DNA from: JBBTVO01 sp038058335
GTDB taxonomy: Bacteria; Patescibacteriota; Microgenomatia; Levybacterales; UBA12049
DNA: 61,853 nucleotides
Reading direction: 5' to 3'
NCBI GenBank assembly: GCA_038058335.1
Contig: JBBUBI010000033.1
Coordinates: 1-61,853 of the forward strand
How positions within the stretch are numbered: the first letter of the stretch is position 1; each line of letters begins with the position of its first letter. The notes beneath the pieces were generated by a model. That model worked only from the letters and a program-made list of their open reading frames with translations. It searched no databases and was not told where the DNA came from. Of the stretch, positions 16,804 through 25,048 are shown in pieces. The position numbers and the translations under genes were made by a program.

Positions 16804-16813
16804 CCCCGCAACA
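16804..16813. repeat. Direct repeat copy 3 (CCCCGCAACA)
   Basis: Third copy of the tRNA 3' end. Just upstream, 16759-16809 holds hairpins and a GGTTCGG stretch that loosely resembles a T-arm, but no cloverleaf can be drawn. Confidence 0.65.
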
Positions 16814-16817
16814 TAGA

Positions 16818-17237
16818 CTAACCTTCTTTTTCTTCAGGAAGTTCTAATAGAGAAAGTGCATCTCTCATATCCACCACTGCTCGTCTGGAGTCTAATCCGG
16901 GCGAAAAATCATCTGAATCAAGAATAGAATTAGCAGCTCGAACTGTTCTTTGTAAGGCTTCTATCGCAGATCTTCTATCATCTAGTCTGTGCCTATATGG
17001 AATTTGCAAACTTAAACGATATTCTCTTTCGGGACCCCCATTTGCATACCCCTTAAGAAAATCTTCTTGGTCCATTGCTTCACGGGCACGAATTATTGCA
17101 TCAAGCTCTTTCTGAGTAAAGGGAACAGTAAATGTTTCTACGACTTTTCTACCTTTGATAGCCTGAAACTTTGCCCATTGATCTTGAGGAGGATTATCGT
17201 ATATAGATGGTATATGTCCTAAAGTTTCCTCTAACAT
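16818..17237 (-). CDS. Hypothetical protein, 139 aa
   Basis: Not recognised. Charged, soluble, mostly helical, with a central LDAIIRAREAMDQEDFLKGY and a C-terminal arginine-rich helical part. I prefer the second ATG (17237) over 17249, since the first overlaps the -10 box of the promoter at 17248-17276. This leaves a leader of only a few nt. It ends 5 bp after repeat copy 3. Confidence 0.45.
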   Translation of the reverse strand: MLEETLGHIPSIYDNPPQDQWAKFQAIKGRKVVETFTVPFTQKELDAIIRAREAMDQEDFLKGYANGGPEREYRLSLQIPYRHRLDDRRSAIEALQRTVRAANSILDSDDFSPGLDSRRAVVDMRDALSLLELPEEKEG

Positions 17238-17247
17238 AGTGAGCCAC

Positions 17248-17276
17248 ATTCTAATTCCCAGTCAATAAAAAGTCAA
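17248..17276 (-). promoter_or_regulatory. Promoter of the 139-aa gene
   Basis: TTGACT, 17 bp, TAGAAT on the minus strand, ending 10 nt before the ATG at 17237. Confidence 0.65.
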
Positions 17277-17320
17277 CTCCTGCTAGAAGAACAACTCCCA
17301 CCACTTCTGCCAATTTCGTT

Positions 17321-17593
17321 CTACTGTAAATTAATAGTAAGTTTCGTCCCTAGAACCAATGCTACTTTTTCCAAAAAATCAATGGTTGGATTAATGTTTC
17401 CTGCCTCAAATCGCGCAATAGCTGATTGCTTTGTCCCCGCACGTTGTGCAAGCTCTTTTTGTGATAGCCCTGCTTGATGCCTTGCGGAAATCAATTGAGA
17501 AATAACAGCATATCGTGGTGCAAGTCTCTCGTATTCTTTGCGTGTTTCTTCATTTTCTAACAACTTTTTCTTTAATGTTTTCCAATTTGTCAT
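17321..17593 (-). CDS. XRE-family antitoxin (HigA-like)
   Basis: The 90-residue protein has a Cro/CI-type helix-turn-helix at about 38-75: LISARHQAGLSQKELAQRAG, KQSAIARFEAGNINPTIDFL. It follows a RelE/HigB-type toxin gene by 29 nt, the toxin-first order typical of HigBA. It would neutralise the toxin and repress the locus. It has its own promoter in the intergenic space. Confidence 0.88.
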   Translation of the reverse strand: MTNWKTLKKKLLENEETRKEYERLAPRYAVISQLISARHQAGLSQKELAQRAGTKQSAIARFEAGNINPTIDFLEKVALVLGTKLTINLQ

Positions 17594-17602
17594 AACTTAA
17601 AT

Positions 17603-17631
17603 AACATAACATATACGTTATATTATGTCAA
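17603..17631 (-). promoter_or_regulatory. Antitoxin promoter with palindromic operator
   Basis: On the minus strand TTGACA, 17 bp, TATGTT, then 9 nt to the ATG. The -35 overlaps the toxin stop. An imperfect palindrome (ACATAA...TTATGT arms) fills the spacer and -10, a likely HigA operator. Confidence 0.65.
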
Positions 17632-17952
17632 ACTTTGCATTCTGCTAATCGCTGTCTTAATTTCTTTGGGTGGTGTTTTTCGTGTTTGCTTCTTAAACGC
17701 ATGAAGTAAATAAATATTTTTTCCCCTGAAACAATAAAAGATTCGTAATTCTTCCTTGCCTCGTATCCGTAATTCGTATAATCCCTTGCTCAGCATTTTT
17801 GCATGAGGCATACCAAGAATATTACCATGTATTTCTAATAGATCAAGTAGATGTGCTATCTTTGCTTGTACTTGTGAACGCTGCGCTCCAATAAACTTTT
17901 CAACGGGATTTTCTCTCCTAGAGGATTCAAATGCAATAACATTCCAGCTCAC
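17623..17952 (-). CDS. RelE/HigB-type toxin (phage-derived Gp49-like family)
   Basis: The 109-residue protein shows the pattern of the Gp49-like/HigB family: NPVEKFI, LLEIHGNILGMPHAKMLSKG, LYELRIRGKEELRIFYCF and IYLLHAFKKQTRKTPPKEI. These toxins cleave mRNA at the ribosome. The basic C-terminal KKQTRKTP is the usual substrate-binding segment. It is paired with an XRE antitoxin directly downstream. Confidence 0.88.
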   Translation of the reverse strand: MSWNVIAFESSRRENPVEKFIGAQRSQVQAKIAHLLDLLEIHGNILGMPHAKMLSKGLYELRIRGKEELRIFYCFRGKNIYLLHAFKKQTRKTPPKEIKTAISRMQSLT

Positions 17953-18002
17953 AATTTATTATATAAGTTAAAATTACAAATATTCTAGCCAAGTAACTAT
18001 AT

Positions 18003-18341
18003 TCAAAAGAATAAATCCCACCATTTCTGCCAGTTGGGACGCTTATCCTCTTTCAGCTTCGACGAATCGCTTGAGACCAGATCGTGCGGGATTATCACTA
18101 TCTGCTCACCAGGCTTAACTAGCAGAAGCTTATTTCTTGCTTCTTCTTCAATAAATTGGCTATTCTGAGCACTCTTTAGCTGTGCCTTGAGGCGCGCATT
18201 CTCTCTCTTCTCAGCCTCAAGCTGAGCCTGAGCCGTAACAATAAGATCTTTCTTCTTCCAAATATCGTAAGTGGAACGCACTATGTTATTTATAATCAGA
18301 AGGCAAATTACTATAACTATTATGAACAAAATTTTCTTCAT
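18003..18341 (-). CDS. FtsB/DivIC-like septum formation protein
   Basis: About 112 residues: a short cytoplasmic start, one transmembrane helix (ILFIIVIVICLLIINNIV), a coiled coil (about 35-65, with AQAQLEAEKRENARLKAQLK) and the DivIC signature IEEEARNKLLLVKPGEQIVI. Such proteins bridge FtsL and FtsQ at the division septum. I start at MKKILFII (18341), as the longer frame adds only a non-conserved stretch. It is divergent from the tyrosine recombinase gene. Confidence 0.82.
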   Translation of the reverse strand: MKKILFIIVIVICLLIINNIVRSTYDIWKKKDLIVTAQAQLEAEKRENARLKAQLKSAQNSQFIEEEARNKLLLVKPGEQIVIIPHDLVSSDSSKLKEDKRPNWQKWWDLFF

Positions 18342-18446
18342 GCCTGTGAAAGCAAATTCCTTATTGACTTTCAGCCTTATTCTTGATATTATAGGACATT
18401 GATTATAGCCCAAATATTAATTTTAGGGCTTATTTTATATTTAAAT

Positions 18447-19307
18447 ATGAATCCAATTAAGCTAAAAGACGCGCGGGAACAATTCAAAAAGTTCCTTGCG
18501 GACAAGAAACATTCAAACTCTACAATTGTAGCATACGGCAAAGACATAGAGCAGCTCGTCACGTTCCTTGAAGAACTTGAGAAGAATCATCTTCACGAGG
18601 TCGCAAAGGAAGACATTGAGGCTTTTCTTGCCAAAATGACCAAAGACGGATATACTCCCAAATCTATCTCAAGAAAGATCAATTCTACTCGTACTTTTTA
18701 TAGATTCCTTAAGGTAAATGAATATATTACCGACGATCCTTCCCTTCTGGTCGCGCACCCTAAATATCAACTTGCCCCGCCCAGAATCCTTACTCCTACG
18801 GAATATAGAGCGCTCAGAGATGCAGCCAGGAATGACGTAAGAATGTCTGCGATTATTGAGCTCCTGCTTCAGACAGGTATCAGGATCGGAGAGCTTGCCA
18901 GTCTCAAGGTCTCAGATGTCAAAGAAAATGCTCTGCATATAGAACCTTATGAAAAACATGCAGAAAGAGACGTTCCTTTTAACAAGAGGGCTCAGGAAGC
19001 ACTTGAGAAGTATATGAAGACAAGACCTGCAACTCAGGATCAGCACTTGTTTGTCACTAAATCAGGCCGACCTTTCCTCGTCAGAAATATTAGAACCTCA
19101 ATGGAAAGATACTTTCGTCTTGCCGAGATAAAAGGCGCAAAGGTTAATGACCTCAGGCACACATTTGTCGCGCATCATCTCAAACAGGGTGCGTCAATTA
19201 TTTTGCTTTCAAAGATTCTCGGGCACAAAAGACTGTCTACAACCGAACGATATCTGGATTTCGTAGGAGAACGCGGAAAAGAAACAACCACTCTTACCGA
19301 CCTTTAA
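18447..19307 (+). CDS. Tyrosine recombinase, XerC/XerD type
   Basis: The 286-residue protein has an N-terminal SAM-like core-binding domain (about 1-95) and a C-terminal catalytic domain with Arg in LLQTGIRIGELASL, Lys in a beta-hairpin, HxxR in DLRHTFVAHHL, His in LGHKRLSTTE and the nucleophile Tyr in RYLDF. Length and layout fit XerC/D, which resolve chromosome dimers at dif. It is also close to the tRNA-end repeats at 15.4-16.8 kb, so an integrase role is possible. The start at MNPIKLKDAR is chosen over the upstream hydrophobic extension. Confidence 0.9.
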   Translation: MNPIKLKDAREQFKKFLADKKHSNSTIVAYGKDIEQLVTFLEELEKNHLHEVAKEDIEAFLAKMTKDGYTPKSISRKINSTRTFYRFLKVNEYITDDPSLLVAHPKYQLAPPRILTPTEYRALRDAARNDVRMSAIIELLLQTGIRIGELASLKVSDVKENALHIEPYEKHAERDVPFNKRAQEALEKYMKTRPATQDQHLFVTKSGRPFLVRNIRTSMERYFRLAEIKGAKVNDLRHTFVAHHLKQGASIILLSKILGHKRLSTTERYLDFVGERGKETTTLTDL

Positions 19308-20009
19308 TTAGGGCATTTTTATCCGCACAAAACTCTCGGCGTATTTATATTTCTCTTTTTTGGCAAGCATTTTCCCTCTATCCGTCATCAGTTTTTTTAT
19401 TCTTTCGAAATCATCAAATTGACTATCGTGAAGAGCAAGCGCTTTTATCTTCTTTTCAAGAGTTTTTGAAATGTCTACCAAATGTACAGGTTTTGTAAAA
19501 CTCGTCAGCCAAAGCTCTTCTACTCTATGGGGTCTTAAACCGTCTTTCTCATGTTCTAGAAATGTCAGTCTGTCTCGGGACAGAGGAAAACAAGCATCCA
19601 TTGTCGCAATTGCAGCTGCTCTATGATCTGTATGGTTTACAAAAGCAAATTCTGTGGAATAATAAAAAGTCGGATCCATTGTGATTACGATGTTGGGCTT
19701 AACTGTCCTAATAATCCTTACAATTTGTTCTTTGAGTTTTAAATCCGAAACAAGCTGTGTATCAGTGTTATTTAAGAAAAAAACTTTTTTAAGACCGAGG
19801 ATTTTACCGGCTTCTATCTGTTCTTTTTTGCGTATCTCTGCAAGCTTTTTGTGGGTCATCTTAGGATCTGTCGATCCCCTGCTTCCGTCAGTGCAAATTA
19901 GATAATATGCAGTCGCACCTTCTTCGACCCATTTGGCCACAGTTCCCGATGCGCCAAAATCCATATCATCAGGATGCGCACCAACCGCCAAAACAACCTT
20001 CTTTTTCAT
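19308..20009 (-). CDS. PIG-L (LmbE) family deacetylase
   Basis: The 233-residue protein has the zinc motif AHPDD in VLAVGAHPDDMDFGASGT and later NHTDHRAAA, both diagnostic of the PIG-L family that removes N-acetyl groups from GlcNAc-type substrates. LICTDGSRGS is also family-typical. Its stop abuts the recombinase stop with no spacing. A TTGAGA-17-TATAAT promoter lies 11 nt before the ATG. Confidence 0.92.
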   Translation of the reverse strand: MKKKVVLAVGAHPDDMDFGASGTVAKWVEEGATAYYLICTDGSRGSTDPKMTHKKLAEIRKKEQIEAGKILGLKKVFFLNNTDTQLVSDLKLKEQIVRIIRTVKPNIVITMDPTFYYSTEFAFVNHTDHRAAAIATMDACFPLSRDRLTFLEHEKDGLRPHRVEELWLTSFTKPVHLVDISKTLEKKIKALALHDSQFDDFERIKKLMTDRGKMLAKKEKYKYAESFVRIKMP

Positions 20010-20025
20010 CTTACGAGGCGATTAT

Positions 20026-20054
20026 AGAGGAAATCCTGAGGGATCTCAAGAAAT
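20026..20054 (-). promoter_or_regulatory. Promoter of the PIG-L deacetylase gene
   Basis: TTGAGA, 17 bp, TATAAT on the minus strand, giving a leader of about 4-5 nt. Coordinates are good to a few bases. Confidence 0.65.
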
Positions 20055-20062
20055 AGAAGGAA

Positions 20063-20377
20063 TTATGTAGCTTGAGAATTCCGTTGCTCTGCTTTTTCCA
20101 TCACTCGAGTAAGTCTATAAATATGTTTCAAAGTTCCATCACTTGCGGCACTAAAAGGAAGTTTTCCTTGAACAACCATAATATCTGCTAAGGTTGGCAC
20201 TTCGGGAATTCTGTTGTCATTTGGGGCTAAAAGTGGACTATGTAAAATTCCTCTTCTGGCAAGTTGCTCTTTCTCAGAAAGTTCAACTAAAATTTCCTTC
20301 CTTCTCTCAGGAGTAAGTTTTCTCGTAAAAAATCTTCCTACGCCTTCTAGGCCTTTTCTAAAACTGCCTGCTTCCAT
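20063..20377 (-). CDS. Hypothetical protein, 104 aa
   Basis: Not recognised. A small basic protein; its first half is rich in Arg/Lys (FTRKLTPERRKEILVELSEK) and its second half contains PTLADIMVVQGKLPF and a final helix. It stands alone with its own promoter and is probably leaderless. Confidence 0.45.
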   Translation of the reverse strand: MEAGSFRKGLEGVGRFFTRKLTPERRKEILVELSEKEQLARRGILHSPLLAPNDNRIPEVPTLADIMVVQGKLPFSAASDGTLKHIYRLTRVMEKAEQRNSQAT

Positions 20378-20384
20378 TATGAAA

Positions 20385-20412
20385 ATTATATGACATAAAT
20401 TTTAAAAATCAA
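20385..20412 (-). promoter_or_regulatory. Promoter of the 104-aa gene
   Basis: TTGATT, 16 bp, TATAAT on the minus strand, ending 7 nt before the ATG at 20377. Confidence 0.65.
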
Positions 20413-20430
20413 GTGCGTCTGCTTGGCCTG

Positions 20431-20502
20431 TGGGCCCGCTTGGTGTCGAACCAAGCACCTATTGTTTATAAGACAATCGCTCTGCCGCTGAGCTACGGGC
20501 CC
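20431..20502 (-). tRNA. tRNA-Ile (TAT)
   Basis: Complete cloverleaf: acceptor GGGCCCG/CGGGCCC, D-arm GCTC-AGCGGCA-GAGC, anticodon arm ATTGT-CTTATAA-ACAAT with anticodon TAT, T-arm CTTGG-TTCGACA-CCAAG, discriminator A, no encoded CCA. It reads AUA directly, unlike the CAU-lysidine solution used by most bacteria. Confidence 0.93.
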
Positions 20503-20555
20503 ACTTTAAAGAACATGGTCATTTTATCAAAGATAGGAGATTAGGGCAAGAAAGT

Positions 20556-22937
20556 TTAGAGCTTGGCTCGCTTGGATATTTCTGCTTCAATTACGGCCAT
20601 GTCGCGTCCGAACTTAAGTCGGGATAATTCTCTTACGAGCTCTGCAACTCTGGGATTTGAGAGCTTTTTCTCCGCGCTCATGTCGCGCGTCAAATCCATC
20701 GAGAACGGACTTACAGGCTCTCCTCCTACAATGGTTTTAACATAAGTATTGAATCTCTCAACGTTTATAAGATCTGCTTCATTGAAAGTAGGCTGAAATT
20801 CATGCTGAAGATAATTTGCATCTGTAACTCCTACGCGGAAAGCCATAACCGATCCTACATTTCCAAAAATTGCATTTTTGACTTCCTCTTCCATCTGTCC
20901 TATGAATTGATTGGCCACGATCAGATTTAATCTATATTTACGGGCCTCAGAAAGAATTTGCGCAAAATCAGGAGTTGCAAAATTTTGAAACTCATCAACA
21001 TACAAATAAAAATCAGGCCTTTGATCGATCGGGGTGTCCTGACGCGACATAGCAGCTACTAAGATCTTCGGTACTAAAATTAAACCTAAAAATTGAGAGT
21101 TCTCTTCCCCTATTTTTCCTTTGGACAGATTGATCAGGAGAATTTTTTTCTCATCCATAACCTTCCTGAAATCAAAAGAACTCACGGATTGTCCGATGAT
21201 GTTTCTTATCATTTTATTGGTAACGAATCTTCCGAATTTAGAAACGATATAATCCAATACTTCTGATTTGTGAAAATCTGAAGTCTGGGCAATCTGATCA
21301 GTCCAATACCTCCTTATGATCGGATCAGTGACTTTGGGCAAAAGCTCCTGAACATAAGTGGCATCGGTCAGTACGCGGACGACTTCGATGAAAGTACTTC
21401 CCTCCTCATACATTACAGTAAGCATCGCATTTCTGATCGCGTGCTCAAATCGCGGACCTATGATACCTGTCTTCTGGGGATCAAAAAGCTTATACATAAG
21501 CCCGATAATTGATGAAACCACATAATGTTTCTGCTCTTCAGTGTTCGCATCAAGCATATTAAATCCCATCGGACGCTGTGTATCTGAGGGATCAAAAAGA
21601 ATTACATCTTCTGAGCGTTGAGGAGGAATAAGCTTCAGGATATCATCAATAAGATCTCCGTGGGGATCAATTACCGCAAGTCCTTCTCCATTATTTATAT
21701 CCTGCATTATCATAGCTTTTAGAAATTCTGACTTTCCGGTTCCCGTTTTTCCGATTACGTACATGTGCCTTCTTCTGTCATCGATGCTTATGTGAATAGG
21801 TTTGGACACGCCTCTATATTTACTCTGACCCAAGAACAATCCTGAATCAGGAATTTGAGCCGGCGCGGGAGCTCTTTTGGCTGTAACCCAATGAATGTGC
21901 GGTGTCTCAATAGATTTATTGGGAAAATGAAAAATAGTCGCCAACTCCTCTGTTGATAAGACCGACGACTGCCCTTCTCTCATTGGCATATAGCGATAAA
22001 TGAAATCGTGCATAAACAAACCTTTGAATCTATGCTTGTTTTTCGTAAACGAATTTGCACCGTCAAACTGGCTAAAGCTTGATGTGATATTGCTGAGATG
22101 CGCTTCGGCTGATTCTTTTGTAGCGGAAGAAACCACAACGCGCACGACTACATTAAAACCCGGTTTTGCGGTTTTATTTTCAATTCCTTCTAGCTCCTTT
22201 GCGTCGCCGGAATACTTAGCTGTTTCAGGATTTGATTCGTTTTTCTTTGTACCTGCCACGTGCTTCTTGCCAAATTTTTTCCATTTGGAATCAGCCGGAC
22301 TTACCATAATCTGAATCGCGGCTCCCTCTCCATGCCCCATTTTTGCAAGTACTGATGTTAGAGAAGAAAGTGGATCTGTCGGCAAGTCTTTGAAGACTTT
22401 AATCGGCATATAATCATAGCCCTTAAGCTTCATGCTGGCAAAAGCTACCTTTCCTTCGCTTGAAAAAATATTGTATTCATTTCCCACTGCATGGCCTTCC
22501 TTAGCAGTCTTGTCTCCACTTACCTCAATTATCTCTGCTTCAGGGTATGCACCATTTATTTGCTTCTCAACAAAGTCTTTAATCTTATTAGGTGTATTGA
22601 CATAAAATCTTATATCCTCAGGCATTCCTACTATTTCAAAAGAGAGACTGGGCTGAGGATGAAGGAATGAAAACCTTCCGCCTTTATACAAAGAGGCAAA
22701 GCTTGTAAACATCTGCTCTGCCGCATCAATCTTGATCTCATTATCCCGGGAAACCGATACTTCAAGAAGTGTTGTATCAAGCGCCTCTTTTTCCCGATGT
22801 CGATTTCGATACCAGATTATCAAACTATAAGCACCTCCTAAAATAACTCCTGCAAGTAAGGCAACACCCAAAATTCCCAGAAAAAATAGGGTAAGAAAAT
22901 TTGTAACGTTTTCCGGTGAAAATGTCTCAAGTGTCAT
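20556..22937 (-). CDS. Membrane-anchored HerA/TraG-like ATPase (type IV secretion or DNA-transfer related)
   Basis: The 793-residue protein has an N-terminal transmembrane helix (about 12-45), a long region of strand-rich sequence, then a RecA-like motor: Walker A GKTGTGKSEFLKAM near 397-410, AVIDPHGDLIDDIL, Walker B FYLYVDEFQNFATP and the sensor-like NLIVANQFIGQM. This order is that of VirD4/TraG/HerA-type proteins annotated as conjugation ATPases in many reduced bacteria. No other transfer genes are nearby, so its real role (DNA uptake, pilus or chromosome pumping) is open. It overlaps nothing; the 145-residue gene lies 4 nt upstream. Confidence 0.85.
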   Translation of the reverse strand: MTLETFSPENVTNFLTLFFLGILGVALLAGVILGGAYSLIIWYRNRHREKEALDTTLLEVSVSRDNEIKIDAAEQMFTSFASLYKGGRFSFLHPQPSLSFEIVGMPEDIRFYVNTPNKIKDFVEKQINGAYPEAEIIEVSGDKTAKEGHAVGNEYNIFSSEGKVAFASMKLKGYDYMPIKVFKDLPTDPLSSLTSVLAKMGHGEGAAIQIMVSPADSKWKKFGKKHVAGTKKNESNPETAKYSGDAKELEGIENKTAKPGFNVVVRVVVSSATKESAEAHLSNITSSFSQFDGANSFTKNKHRFKGLFMHDFIYRYMPMREGQSSVLSTEELATIFHFPNKSIETPHIHWVTAKRAPAPAQIPDSGLFLGQSKYRGVSKPIHISIDDRRRHMYVIGKTGTGKSEFLKAMIMQDINNGEGLAVIDPHGDLIDDILKLIPPQRSEDVILFDPSDTQRPMGFNMLDANTEEQKHYVVSSIIGLMYKLFDPQKTGIIGPRFEHAIRNAMLTVMYEEGSTFIEVVRVLTDATYVQELLPKVTDPIIRRYWTDQIAQTSDFHKSEVLDYIVSKFGRFVTNKMIRNIIGQSVSSFDFRKVMDEKKILLINLSKGKIGEENSQFLGLILVPKILVAAMSRQDTPIDQRPDFYLYVDEFQNFATPDFAQILSEARKYRLNLIVANQFIGQMEEEVKNAIFGNVGSVMAFRVGVTDANYLQHEFQPTFNEADLINVERFNTYVKTIVGGEPVSPFSMDLTRDMSAEKKLSNPRVAELVRELSRLKFGRDMAVIEAEISKRAKL

Positions 22938-22941
22938 ATGA

Positions 22942-23379
22942 TTAAATTGGGTTTGGTATTGGAGTATTTGGTCCTGACTGCTTTGTGAAAGCCTTTCTAA
23001 TTGCCTTAAGTATTAACCCTCCCCACCATGTTTGTGATCGTGTTTTGTCAGGATTTGCATCCTGTACTCTTGCTTCTGCTTCTGATAAAGGAACCTTAAT
23101 CTGAGACTGTGACACTACGCTTGGGTGCGGCGGGTCTGAGTGAGTAATTCCTGCATCAAAGTGCGTCTTATCTAGTGGAGCCTGTTCTTTATTTTCCACA
23201 ACCCCTGCATCTACAACTTCCTGCGGGATTTTATAATCCTCGGGTCTCTTCGGAACTTCAGGCTGAGCCATAACCAAGGCCTCCTTATTCCCAACTCCAA
23301 CAGAAGAGCTCCCTGGCTGAGGATTTATGCTTTGAGCTGAGTTAGCTGGGGAATTTTCGGGTTTAATATCATCACTCAT
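22942..23379 (-). CDS. Hypothetical disordered protein, 145 aa
   Basis: Not recognised. Rich in Pro, Ser, Gln and Glu, apparently unstructured, with a basic C-terminal helix (WWGGLILKAIRKAFTKQ). I use the ATG of MSDDIKPENS, which follows TGC-TATCAT by 11 nt. It sits 4 nt before the ATPase gene and may be an accessory of it. Confidence 0.5.
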   Translation of the reverse strand: MSDDIKPENSPANSAQSINPQPGSSSVGVGNKEALVMAQPEVPKRPEDYKIPQEVVDAGVVENKEQAPLDKTHFDAGITHSDPPHPSVVSQSQIKVPLSEAEARVQDANPDKTRSQTWWGGLILKAIRKAFTKQSGPNTPIPNPI

Positions 23380-23450
23380 ATTAGATTCAATGATAGCATG
23401 AAATAATAAACCTGTCATTATATTCAGATAACAATTTGCTTACGGAGGAG

Positions 23451-23588
23451 CTAGCAGGAGACACTACCGCTTCCGCAGTGTTGACAATTTGGCACAAGTT
23501 TTCCCTCGGGTCTTAAGTTTGTTTTACCGCAGTCAGGACAATTAAATGTCCTTGATCCATACTTATCTTGTTGTAAATTTTTTTTCAT
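23451..23588 (-). CDS. Small zinc-ribbon protein, 45 aa
   Basis: Hand-translated short ORF MKKNLQQDKYGSRTFNCPDC..., with CPDC and CQHC pairs about 18 residues apart and a final SC. Two CxxC knuckles make a zinc ribbon. It starts 3 nt after the stop of the riboswitch-controlled 437-residue gene, which itself ends in a cysteine-rich region, so the two are probably cotranscribed and may work together. Function unknown. Confidence 0.7.
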   Translation of the reverse strand: MKKNLQQDKYGSRTFNCPDCGKTNLRPEGKLVPNCQHCGSGSVSC

Positions 23589-23591
23589 AAT

Positions 23592-24905
23592 CTAACATCC
23601 AAATTCAAAGCCGCATCCACATTCTTTAGTTCGTTTTTCCGGCTCAAGATTAGTTTCATCATCATATCTCTTCTCGCATCCCGGGCAATGATAATGATTA
23701 TCGCTTTTATCAATACATTTACATTCTCCGGATTCACCAATATCTATCCCAAACTGCGCAACGCTATTTGAATCAATCCCAGAGACTGATGCTCCGAATA
23801 AACCTGTCATATTTATTCCTTTATTTGTAGGACAGCCGCCGCCGCCCACTGCTTGTACCTTCCTCGTTCCCATTTTGTAAATCATTGCTCCAAAATCCAG
23901 ATCAGTCATTGACGAGATCTCATTTATCAAAGAGTATTTATCCGTTGTTTCTGTTCTCATGAATTCGGTTCTTAAATCATCTGCGCAATTTAAAAGTGCA
24001 TTAAGAGATAAAGCCAATTGAACAAAATCAATTTCTTCTGAAAACAACACTGCTTCATATCTATCCTCTAATCTTTGTATTGAAGGATGGGAAATAATAG
24101 CTTGTAAAATTTCAGTTGGTAGCTCCATTTGACCTTTCTGAAAGACATCTGCTTCGGTCACAAATGGATGAGATAAGAACCATGCATCCTTTGGTCTTCC
24201 GTCATATTCATCAAAAAAATCTGGTTTGATAGACTTAGCTCTCTCTTCATATTCAGGATAATCCCAATCAACTCCAATCCTTATTCTTTTTACGTATTTG
24301 GTGCCATCTTCTCTCTCGGAAACTATATATTTATCAACAAACCATCCGTCAAAACTTGTTCCCTGAGCCAATCCATGTGGTGAGAATGACGATACTGTGG
24401 TACCAACTTTAGCTTTTGGATCAGTTGTTATTTTATTTATATAATCCCACCCTCCGAGTTCTCCCAAAACTCCTTCCCTTTCTTGCTCCGGAGAACCAAG
24501 ACTAGTCCTATATTCAGCACCTCTTTTTATAGTTTCTCTAAATGGCACTCCATCCCTACACAATTCTCCATCTAATATCTCAAATTCGCCGTAACTCTCC
24601 ACCGCATGAAGACGTTCCATAAGATTTGTTCTTAAATTTTCTCTCAATTCGCTTTTAAATTCGGTCAATCCATTTTCATTTCCTTCTCCTCGCAATTTTT
24701 CTACGTGCCACCTATCGAAAACAGGATTGTAGGACCGTCTCAGGAGATCTTGAGGATCATGAGCGATATTTAATGCGGTTTCAAATTCTTCCTGGAGCAA
24801 CGACACCTCAAGAAGTTCCCTGTTAATAAATTCATCTGCTCCTAAATTAGCGGGTCTTTTAAATTCTGTTACTGATGGTTCAAGTCCTATTCTGGCTTCA
24901 ATCAT
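23592..24905 (-). CDS. Unknown protein under a cobalamin riboswitch, 437 aa
   Basis: I do not recognise the family. Soluble and acidic, with a Gly-rich segment AVGGGGCPTNKGINMTGLFG (about 355-375) and a C-terminal cysteine cluster: GECKCIDK, HYHCPGCEKRYDD and ECGCGFEFGC, likely a metal or zinc-ribbon site. The start is the inner ATG (MIEARIGLEP) because GAGGAG stands 7 nt before it; the outer ATG is inside the regulatory hairpin. A cobalamin aptamer directly upstream and the adenosyltransferase and B12-dependent reductase genes before it tie it to cobalamin metabolism. Possible jobs are B12 salvage, delivery, or a back-up for a B12 enzyme; none is shown. Confidence 0.7.
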   Translation of the reverse strand: MIEARIGLEPSVTEFKRPANLGADEFINRELLEVSLLQEEFETALNIAHDPQDLLRRSYNPVFDRWHVEKLRGEGNENGLTEFKSELRENLRTNLMERLHAVESYGEFEILDGELCRDGVPFRETIKRGAEYRTSLGSPEQEREGVLGELGGWDYINKITTDPKAKVGTTVSSFSPHGLAQGTSFDGWFVDKYIVSEREDGTKYVKRIRIGVDWDYPEYEERAKSIKPDFFDEYDGRPKDAWFLSHPFVTEADVFQKGQMELPTEILQAIISHPSIQRLEDRYEAVLFSEEIDFVQLALSLNALLNCADDLRTEFMRTETTDKYSLINEISSMTDLDFGAMIYKMGTRKVQAVGGGGCPTNKGINMTGLFGASVSGIDSNSVAQFGIDIGESGECKCIDKSDNHYHCPGCEKRYDDETNLEPEKRTKECGCGFEFGC

Positions 24906-25048
24906 AAAAAAACTCCTCATTTCCGAGGAGAATTCATAATTAAATATGCTTCTGCTCGGAAGTCTTAATCGGGGCTCTGGCTTATCGTTTAAACGATTTA
25001 CAGTTGCGGCACAGCGACGGAATTACACCATCTTCACCCGGTTTTCCA
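24906..25048 (-). promoter_or_regulatory. Cobalamin riboswitch 2 with SD-sequestering hairpin
   Basis: The minus strand carries GGTGTAATTCC, GCTGTGCCGCAACTGTAA and AGCCAGAGCCCC, matching the conserved core of adenosylcobalamin riboswitches. The aptamer overlaps the last codons of the adenosyltransferase gene. The expression platform is CTCCTC-GGAAAT-GAGGAG followed by T7 and the ATG: the 3' arm is the ribosome site, and the U-tract also makes it a potential terminator. TTCCGAG (24953-24959) can pair with CTCGGAA in this hairpin, an anti-sequestor. Confidence 0.87.

Noticed and set aside
16750..16812. A degenerate tRNA 3' half before repeat copy 3
   Set aside because: A GGTTCGG stretch and CCCCGC are present, but no T-arm plus acceptor can be drawn consistently.
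20556..22937. A full conjugative element around the TraG-like ATPase
   Set aside because: No relaxase, VirB-like or pilus genes lie nearby; such ATPases stand alone in many reduced bacteria.
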